A stretch of 5,309 nucleotides of DNA from an uncultured Prevotella sp. Its GTDB lineage: Bacteria; Bacteroidota; Bacteroidia; Bacteroidales; Bacteroidaceae. Below, one piece after another: positions 1 through 5,309 of this stretch. The translations under genes and the position numbers were made by a program. Positions within the stretch are counted from its first letter, which is position 1; every line of letters begins with the position of its first letter. The stretch lies in NCBI GenBank assembly GCA_937916075.1, contig CALGHW010000241.1, forward strand, positions 1 through 5,309, in the 5' to 3' direction. The notes beneath the pieces were generated by a model. It ran no database searches. It worked only from the letters and a program-made list of their open reading frames with translations, and was not told the origin of the DNA.

Positions 1-2591
1 TGGGGAATGGTATCGATGATGTTGTTGAAGGTGCGGATACAGTCCATCAGTTTGTCGTTCTGCGAGATGATGTTGGCATAAGCCGACTCGGTGTCGCTCA
101 AGCGACTCGGTGTGGAATAATCGGCCCATGCACTGTAAGCCAGGGCGCGGCTCTCGCGGAGCTCCTGGAACACCACCGTGTTCATGCCACCACCATAATA
201 CTCATTAAACATCCACACCACGGGCTCCTGACTGGGGTTCCACTTGCGTCCCTCGTTGTGATACATCCGCATATAGATGTTCTTGGCCTCATAGGGGGCT
301 AAGAGTATCTCGTTTTGGGGAGTGGGCTGCTCGGCATACGCCTTGGCGGCCGGAACGGCCTGGAGACGCTTGGCCGTCTTGTGGGCCTTGCTTATCACTG
401 CGGCAAACTCGTCGGCACTCGACGGGCCATAATATAACAAGGTGTGCTCATAGCTTTTCAGTCCCTTGACAAGGTCTACCAGTTCCTGCGGATTCTTGGC
501 CTGCATCTCGGCGACAGAGGGTGTGTTGAGAGCCTTGTTATAGGGGCCATACTGTCCGTAAAGGCAGAGCCGGGAGAAGTTGGCGTTTTGGTTGAGTTTC
601 TCATCCTTGCGGGCCTTGTCGGTCAAGGCCACATACTGGCTATAAGCCTCCTGGTCCACCTTGGCGTTGGCCAGAAAGTCTTCCAGCAGAGCCACGGCCT
701 TGGGCATATTGTCATTCAGGCCATTGAGCATGATGAAAGTTCCATCTGGGGCGGTTTTGAAACTGACGGTGCAGGCTAACTTGTAGAACTGCTGCTTGAG
801 CTGGGCGGCCGTCATCTTCTTAGTGCCGAGATAATCAAAATATTCGGCAGCCACGGGCAGCCATTTGTTGGCTTCCTCACCTACCTTATAATAATAAGCG
901 GCGGTGAACAGGCCGTTGGTGGTATTCTTCACATAGAGCAGGGGAAGACCTTTTGAGGTCTTGGTCTGTGTCAGGTCCTTCTTATAGTCCACAAAATGCG
1001 GCTGTATCGGCTGCGGTGTAGAGTGGATTATCTGCGTCACAAAGTCGCTCTGCTTGTCGCGGTTGGTGGGGATGCCCGTTATCTGGGGCTTGTCTATCTT
1101 CTTGAGGGTGGTGTCCTCGCCTGTCCGCTTGTAGACCACTGCATAGTTGTCACGGAAATGACGCTGGGCAAAGTTCATGATTTGCTTCTTGGTGATGCCA
1201 GAGATGCGGTCCATCCGGTTTACCACGTCGGCCCACTGTTTGCCGTTGATAAAAGCGTCGACAAAGGCGTCGGCCCGGTTGGCGTTGTCTTCCATCTCGG
1301 TATAGTAGTCGAGCTTCAGATTGCTCACCACGGAGGGCAGCAAGTCGTCAGAGAACTGTCCGCGCTTCAGCTTGTCGACCTCGGCCAGCATGAGGGCCTT
1401 CACCTCGTCGAGGGTCTGCCCCTCCTTGGGGGCGCCCAGCATGATAAAGATGGAGTATTCATTCATGTCATTGATACCGGCTTGGGCACCGAGACACTTC
1501 ATGGGCTGGTTGATGTCGAGGTCGAAGAGTCCGGCCGTGCCATTGTTGAGCAGGCTTTCGATGACTTTAAGCGTGTCGGCCTGTGCGGCGGCCGCACCGT
1601 CAAACTTCCACCCCATCACGATGTTCTCGGCCTCCTGTCCCATCACGGTGGTGTCGGTCGGGGCTGTGAGGTCCTTGACAGGCGCATACTGGGGATAAGA
1701 CAGGTTGTCGTTCTTCTTCCAAGAGCCGAAATACCTGTCGATGGTGGCAATCACCTGGTCGGGATCAAAGTCGCCGGCCATGCAGATGGCCACATTATTG
1801 GGCACATAGTAGCGGTGGAAGTAGTTTTTGATATTGACGATAGAGGGATTCTTCAGGTGCTCCTGGGTGCCGATGGTGGTCTGCGTGCCATAGGGATGGC
1901 CAGGGAACAACTTGGCACCGAGAGCTGTCCACACCTTGTTGAAATCCTTGGCCAGACCGATGTTATACTCCTCATAGACGGCCTCCAGCTCAGTATGAAA
2001 TCCGCGGATTACCATATTCTGGAAACGGTCGGCCTGTATCTTGGCCCAGTTGTCCACCTCATTGGAGGGGATATTCTCGGTATAGCAAGTCACGTCGTTG
2101 GAAGTATAGGCGTTGGTGCCCTCAGCTCCGATAGACGACATGAGCTTGTCATACTCATTGGGAATGTTATACTGGGCGGCCACCTGCGAGATACTGTCTA
2201 TCTGGTGATAGAAAGCCTTGCGCTGCTGAGGGTCGGTGAGGTGGCGATACTGCTCGAAGCGGTTTTCAATGGAGTCGAGCAGCGGGGCCTCCTTGGCCAT
2301 GTCGGACGTGCCAAACTGCCGGGTGCCCTTAAACATCAGGTGCTCCAGATAGTGTGCCAGGCCGGTGGTCTCGGCCGGGTCGTTGCGGCTGCCGGTGCGC
2401 ACGGCGATATAAGTCTGGATGCGAGGTTTCTCCTTGTTGACCGAGAGATAGACCTTCAGTCCGTTATCGAGCGTGTAGATACGGGTCTTGAGGAAGTCGC
2501 CCTGCACACTCTCATACTTGTAGTCCTTGGCCGTGGCCGTCCATGACAGGGCCGCCAGCGCAAGGGCTGTTGCGATAAACTTGATTTTCAT
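1..2591 (-). CDS. M16-family (pitrilysin/insulinase-like) zinc metallopeptidase, exported; 3' end outside the window
   Basis: Probable zinc-dependent endopeptidase that degrades peptides in the periplasm or outside the inner membrane. I translated 863 codons without a stop; the gene continues past the left edge. A signal peptide (residues 1-21) is followed by the first M16 domain, with the inverted zinc motif HYLEH at residues 80-84 (H80 and H84 ligands, E83 catalytic). The third ligand is probably E208, in the VYEEYN segment. The M16_C-like part of the first half starts near residue 250 (YYVPNNVAICMAGDFDPDQ). A second, presumably non-catalytic half begins after about residue 500 and includes GGGMN and FQELRESRALAYS, with the R815/Y819 pair typical of M16 C-terminal domains. 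Bacteroidales relatives are, from memory, about 930-980 residues, so perhaps 70-120 residues are missing. The start at 2591 is chosen because a signal peptide follows immediately. An insertion of about 45-50 residues separates HYLEH from the glutamate. The family call is secure; the substrate is unknown. Confidence 0.93.
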   Translation of the reverse strand, partial: MKIKFIATALALAALSWTATAKDYKYESVQGDFLKTRIYTLDNGLKVYLSVNKEKPRIQTYIAVRTGSRNDPAETTGLAHYLEHLMFKGTRQFGTSDMAKEAPLLDSIENRFEQYRHLTDPQQRKAFYHQIDSISQVAAQYNIPNEYDKLMSSIGAEGTNAYTSNDVTCYTENIPSNEVDNWAKIQADRFQNMVIRGFHTELEAVYEEYNIGLAKDFNKVWTALGAKLFPGHPYGTQTTIGTQEHLKNPSIVNIKNYFHRYYVPNNVAICMAGDFDPDQVIATIDRYFGSWKKNDNLSYPQYAPVKDLTAPTDTTVMGQEAENIVMGWKFDGAAAAQADTLKVIESLLNNGTAGLFDLDINQPMKCLGAQAGINDMNEYSIFIMLGAPKEGQTLDEVKALMLAEVDKLKRGQFSDDLLPSVVSNLKLDYYTEMEDNANRADAFVDAFINGKQWADVVNRMDRISGITKKQIMNFAQRHFRDNYAVVYKRTGEDTTLKKIDKPQITGIPTNRDKQSDFVTQIIHSTPQPIQPHFVDYKKDLTQTKTSKGLPLLYVKNTTNGLFTAAYYYKVGEEANKWLPVAAEYFDYLGTKKMTAAQLKQQFYKLACTVSFKTAPDGTFIMLNGLNDNMPKAVALLEDFLANAKVDQEAYSQYVALTDKARKDEKLNQNANFSRLCLYGQYGPYNKALNTPSVAEMQAKNPQELVDLVKGLKSYEHTLLYYGPSSADEFAAVISKAHKTAKRLQAVPAAKAYAEQPTPQNEILLAPYEAKNIYMRMYHNEGRKWNPSQEPVVWMFNEYYGGGMNTVVFQELRESRALAYSAWADYSTPSRLSDTESAYANIISQNDKLMDCIRTFNNIIDTIP
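2529..2591 (-). other. Sec signal peptide of the M16 peptidase (residues 1-21)
   Basis: The N-terminus reads MKIKFIATALALAALSWTATA: lysines at 2 and 4, a hydrophobic alanine/leucine core at about 5-17, then A-T-A at 19-21, which fits a signal peptidase I site before K22. There is no cysteine near the cleavage site, so a lipoprotein is unlikely. This places the peptidase outside the cytoplasm, unlike the products of the two upstream genes. Confidence 0.85.
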
Positions 2592-2637
2592 TGTCTTTAT
2601 GTTTCTAAAATATGATTGTAAATCCCCAAACGCTGTC
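2592..2637 (-). other. 46-base intergenic gap between the DUF4954 gene and the M16 peptidase gene
   Basis: This is the only non-coding stretch in the window. On the coding strand it is AT-rich near the peptidase start. It has only an A-rich AAAGACA immediately before the ATG and no strong Shine-Dalgarno sequence, as is common in Bacteroidetes. A TATTTTAG resembles the Bacteroidetes -7 element TAnnTTTG, and a TTTG lies upstream, but only about 14 bases separate them, shorter than the usual roughly 20. No hairpin followed by a T-run is visible, so no terminator is supported. The peptidase may therefore be read through from upstream, with or without a weak promoter of its own. Confidence 0.5.
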
Positions 2638-4473
2638 TCAACGAGACTCTTTCTCCAACTTCCCGATAAAGTTGCTCAGTGTGTCCTCGTCCACATCGCC
2701 CATGGCAAACTCCTTCTCCGCGTCACGCTTCACGGCACCGAGCCACTCCATCCGGGCCTTGGCGCTGTCAGCCTCAACGGCGCGCATATCGTCCTCGGTC
2801 AAAGTGTCCGTTCCGAGCCGGTCGATGAGCATACGGTAGGTCCAGTTCCACTTGTAGTCCTCATACTTGGAATAGAGCATGAGCAAGCGGTCTTCCACAC
2901 TCTGCATATCATCCACGTCACCCTGACGGATGTCGTCGGCCAACTGGTTTACGGCCGCCTCGGGCACGAGCATTCCCCCCAAGTCGGTCCAGTCGCCTGT
3001 GCCCATGCTGCTCTCGGGCAACTCGCAGAAATGTCCCTGGATGGCCTCACCCAGGTAAAGACGCACAGCCAGGTCGTAAAGTTGAATACCCTTGACGAGC
3101 CATGCATGCTTGATGGTGCAACCGTGGTAGGTGTAAGAGGCCGTCTGCTCTCCCTGCTCCTGACGCAACTGCTCCAACAGGCGCCGCCCCCGCAACACCT
3201 CGGCTATGGTATAGGGCGACAGCCAGTCGAAACAGACCACCGACTGCCGACCCGAACGGGGACGCACGTCGCGCTTGGGCCATTTGGCCGTGTCACGGTA
3301 GGTACCCACGGTACACAGGTTGCGGCCGGGCACCAGCCAGGTGGCGCTCTCGGCGCCTATCACATAGGAGAAAGGAAGGGCTGTGGTGTCGGGATGATGC
3401 TGTATCTTCCCCAGACACACAGAGAAAGCACCTATCTGCGCCGGCCAAAGGATGTGGCTGCCACTGGCGGTCTTGGTGCCGCGCTGCAAGGTGCCATGGT
3501 GGATGGGGCCCAACTTATAGGCATGATTGCTGAAATTGGTGGCCGAACCGGCATTATAGAAAGAATACTGCCCGCCGATGAGCAGTGTGGACTTGTGGTG
3601 ACTCACGGAGAACGGACCGCAAAAGGCGGCGCAGGCCTCACCGTTGTCCATATAAGAATTGGCAAAAAACAGGCTGCTCTCGGCCGAGAAGCCCCGCCCC
3701 ACATGACAAGCCTCGCCCACAAAACAGTTGTCGGTCTTGGCGCCATCGAGCACCGAGGCGCCGGCCTGCACAATGGTATTGTCGCATACTGCGTCGTGGC
3801 CCACATAGGTGCTGGCCTCGGGGATGCTCACCAGCGTGGTTTCACAGAGTCGCGAGGCCCCGTTGATTTCACAGTCGTCACCCACCACAGTATTGATGAT
3901 TTCGCGCGTGTTGACAATCTTCACCCGATAGCCCACCGTGCCTTGGTCGGGCTTCTGCGCCTCTGCATGGCGCATGGCCATACGCTTCAGCCGGGGCCAC
4001 ACCTCCTTGTCAGCGGCACAAGCCACCATAAAGGCGGCCGCCTGCGATGTCAGGGTGTCATACAACACCACGTTGCCATCACCGGCCTCGTTCATCACCG
4101 CCACGGGATTGCCCTCGCCGAAGGTGGCCCCGTCGGTAGTGATCATCGTCCCCACATTGGCTATGTAACACTCCTCGCCGATGGTGTAGCGGCAGATGTA
4201 ACACCCGATGTTCTCAATCAGGCAGTTGTCGCCCACGGTGACATCACAGAGCGTGGCGTTGCGGATGCCCGCATGACGGAAGAGCCCGTCGGCTATCTCC
4301 AGTTGCTTGTCGAACACGCCCAGGCAGACATCACCACAAAAGACCACCCCGTGAATATATTCAGGACTGAAATCCTCTGCCACACTCACCCGGGTCCAGT
4401 CGTCGGCCCTGCAGCCGTGGCGTTCGAGTTGGTCAATCTCTTCAACGGTCAGCGACCGGTACTCATTGTTCAT
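2638..4473 (-). CDS. DUF4954-family protein with left-handed beta-helix (hexapeptide-repeat-like) segments, function unknown
   Basis: Complete 611-residue protein of a family I recall as DUF4954, common in Bacteroidetes and without an assigned function. There is no signal peptide or membrane segment, so it should be cytoplasmic. After an N-terminal section (YRSLTVEEIDQLE), residues about 66-110 show hexapeptide-like turns (VGDNCLIENI, IGEECYIANV), and residues about 187-262 show more (VGDDCEINGA, VGHDAVCDNTIVQAGASV). These look like the left-handed beta-helix of sugar-nucleotide and acyltransferases. The central block, about 285-375, carries SHHKS, NHAYK, IHHG, GSH and QHHPD, eight histidines in all. 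Residues about 418-611 are mostly charged and helical, possibly the separate domain I recall as DUF6819. There are 21 cysteines, including a CYIC at 91-94. The start at 4473 overlaps the hflX end by 11 bases and is followed at once by the conserved-looking N-terminus. The family call is fairly secure; an acyl- or nucleotidyl-transferase-like role is inference from fold only. Confidence 0.9.
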   Translation of the reverse strand: MNNEYRSLTVEEIDQLERHGCRADDWTRVSVAEDFSPEYIHGVVFCGDVCLGVFDKQLEIADGLFRHAGIRNATLCDVTVGDNCLIENIGCYICRYTIGEECYIANVGTMITTDGATFGEGNPVAVMNEAGDGNVVLYDTLTSQAAAFMVACAADKEVWPRLKRMAMRHAEAQKPDQGTVGYRVKIVNTREIINTVVGDDCEINGASRLCETTLVSIPEASTYVGHDAVCDNTIVQAGASVLDGAKTDNCFVGEACHVGRGFSAESSLFFANSYMDNGEACAAFCGPFSVSHHKSTLLIGGQYSFYNAGSATNFSNHAYKLGPIHHGTLQRGTKTASGSHILWPAQIGAFSVCLGKIQHHPDTTALPFSYVIGAESATWLVPGRNLCTVGTYRDTAKWPKRDVRPRSGRQSVVCFDWLSPYTIAEVLRGRRLLEQLRQEQGEQTASYTYHGCTIKHAWLVKGIQLYDLAVRLYLGEAIQGHFCELPESSMGTGDWTDLGGMLVPEAAVNQLADDIRQGDVDDMQSVEDRLLMLYSKYEDYKWNWTYRMLIDRLGTDTLTEDDMRAVEADSAKARMEWLGAVKRDAEKEFAMGDVDEDTLSNFIGKLEKESR

Positions 4474-5309
4474 AGTTCTGATATAGGAAATCGTTGTAGG
4501 GATATTTCTGCACGTGCAGCTCCCTCACCTTGTTGTAGAGTATCTCCCGGAGCTCGTCGATATTCTGCTTCTCACGGGCGGAGATAAACAGACAGTTGTC
4601 GTTGAGCCGTGACATCCAGGTGCGCTTCAGCTCGTCGAGCGTCACGTTCTCCTTGGTAGGCGGCGTGAGGTCGTCGGGCTCTTTCTCGGTCCAGGTGTAG
4701 GCGTCTATCTTGTTGAAGACTATCATCGACGGCTTGTCGGCACACCCCAAGTCGGCCAAGGTCTTCTCGACCACCTTGATTTGGTCTTCAAAGTCGGGAT
4801 GGGAGATGTCCACCACGTGTACCAGAAGGTCGGCTTCGCGCACCTCGTCGAGGGTTGACTTGAATGAGTCCACCAGGTCGGTGGGAAGCTTGCGGATAAA
4901 GCCCACGGTGTCGGCCAGGAGGAAGGGCAGATTGTCTATCACCATCTTGCGCACGGTGGTGTCGAGCGTGGCGAAGAGCTTGTTCTCGGCAAACACCTCG
5001 CTCTTGGACAAGAGGTTCATCAGGGTAGACTTGCCCACATTGGTATATCCCACGAGGGCCACACGGATAAGCCGTCCGCGGTTTTTGCGCTGAGTGGTCT
5101 TCTGCTTCTCTATCTCCAGCAGGCGCTGTTTGAGCAGGGTGATGCGCTGAAGCACGATACGGCGGTCCATCTCCAACTGGGTCTCACCCGGTCCGCGCAG
5201 TCCCACGCTACCCTTTCCGCCGCCCGAGCCCGAGCCGCCACCCTGACGCTCCAGGTGAGTCCAGAGTCGCTGCAACCGGGGCAGCATATAGCGGTTTTGC
5301 GCCAGCTCC
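4463..5309 (-). CDS. hflX: HflX, ribosome-associated GTPase; 5' end outside the window
   Basis: HflX is a translational GTPase of the Obg-HflX group that binds the 50S subunit and, in studied bacteria, splits stalled or hibernating ribosomes. The last 281 codons are visible, starting ELAQNRYMLPRLQ. The methionine at 5287 is internal, not the start: the seven codons before it continue the HflX pattern. Family members are about 400-430 residues, so some 120-150 N-terminal residues are missing. Visible in order: the end of the HflX domain, a glycine-rich linker, GLRGPGETQLEMDRR, a coiled-coil-like helix, then the G domain. This has G1 GYTNVGKST (5024-5050), G2 in LDTT, G3 DTVG (4901-4912), G4 NKID (4703-4714) and G5 ISA (about 4577-4585), all intact. 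The C-terminus KYPYNDFLYQNYEQ matches Bacteroidales HflX as I remember it. The stop codon lies inside the start of the DUF4954 gene, implying one transcript. Confidence 0.97.
   Translation of the reverse strand, partial: ELAQNRYMLPRLQRLWTHLERQGGGSGSGGGKGSVGLRGPGETQLEMDRRIVLQRITLLKQRLLEIEKQKTTQRKNRGRLIRVALVGYTNVGKSTLMNLLSKSEVFAENKLFATLDTTVRKMVIDNLPFLLADTVGFIRKLPTDLVDSFKSTLDEVREADLLVHVVDISHPDFEDQIKVVEKTLADLGCADKPSMIVFNKIDAYTWTEKEPDDLTPPTKENVTLDELKRTWMSRLNDNCLFISAREKQNIDELREILYNKVRELHVQKYPYNDFLYQNYEQ

Noticed and set aside
444..779. Plus-strand open frame of 111 codons
   Set aside because: Also antisense and in register with the peptidase gene; the minus-strand reading is continuous and matches the M16 family here.
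996..2546. Plus-strand open frame of 516 codons
   Set aside because: It lies in codon register opposite the M16 peptidase gene, which has a signal peptide, zinc motif and domain order on the minus strand. The plus-strand translation has no recognisable domain.
2600..2632. Possible promoter (TTTG and TATTTTAG on the minus strand) before the M16 gene
   Set aside because: The -7 match is imperfect and the spacing between the elements is too short, so I do not list it as a promoter.
3047..3283. Short minus-strand open frame in another frame inside the DUF4954 gene
   Set aside because: It is wholly inside the complete 611-codon gene on the same strand, and has an arginine/alanine-rich shadow composition.
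4710..5093. Plus-strand open frame of 127 codons
   Set aside because: It lies opposite the intact G1-G4 motifs of HflX and shows no family resemblance.
5285..5287. ATG as the hflX start codon
   Set aside because: The reading frame continues upstream to the window edge with HflX-like residues (ELAQNRY), so this methionine is internal.

Overview
The window holds parts or all of three genes, all on the minus strand and packed head to tail: hflX, then a complete DUF4954-family gene, then an M16-family zinc peptidase. Reading in the direction of transcription (right to left), hflX enters from the right edge without its 5' end, overlaps the DUF4954 gene by 11 bases, and a 46-base gap separates that gene from the peptidase gene, which runs off the left edge. 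No RNA genes, insertion sequences, CRISPR arrays, attachment sites or clear terminators were found, and almost every base is coding.

The organism is most likely a member of the Bacteroidales, probably Prevotella or a close relative. DUF4954 proteins are, as far as I recall, typical of Bacteroidetes. The HflX C-terminus (KYPYNDFLYQ) and the M16 peptidase with an extended first domain also match Bacteroidales proteins I remember. The moderately GC-rich sequence and the lack of strong Shine-Dalgarno sequences agree with this. The assignment comes from protein resemblance only, without a database search.

Region by region: 1-2591 is an exported M16 metalloprotease with a signal peptide, the HYLEH zinc motif and the later R...Y motif of the second half. 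2592-2637 is the only intergenic space. 2638-4473 is a cytoplasmic protein with left-handed beta-helix (hexapeptide-like) segments, a strongly histidine-marked core and a helical C-terminus, of unknown function. 4463-5309 is the G domain and C-terminus of the ribosome-associated GTPase HflX.

The overlap suggests that hflX and the DUF4954 gene are co-transcribed and translationally coupled; the peptidase may belong to the same transcript. No shared pathway is evident: HflX acts on ribosomes, the DUF4954 protein is uncharacterised, and the peptidase works outside the cytoplasm. The most rewarding target here is the DUF4954 protein. The very long open frames on the plus strand are antisense shadows lying in exact codon register with the real genes.
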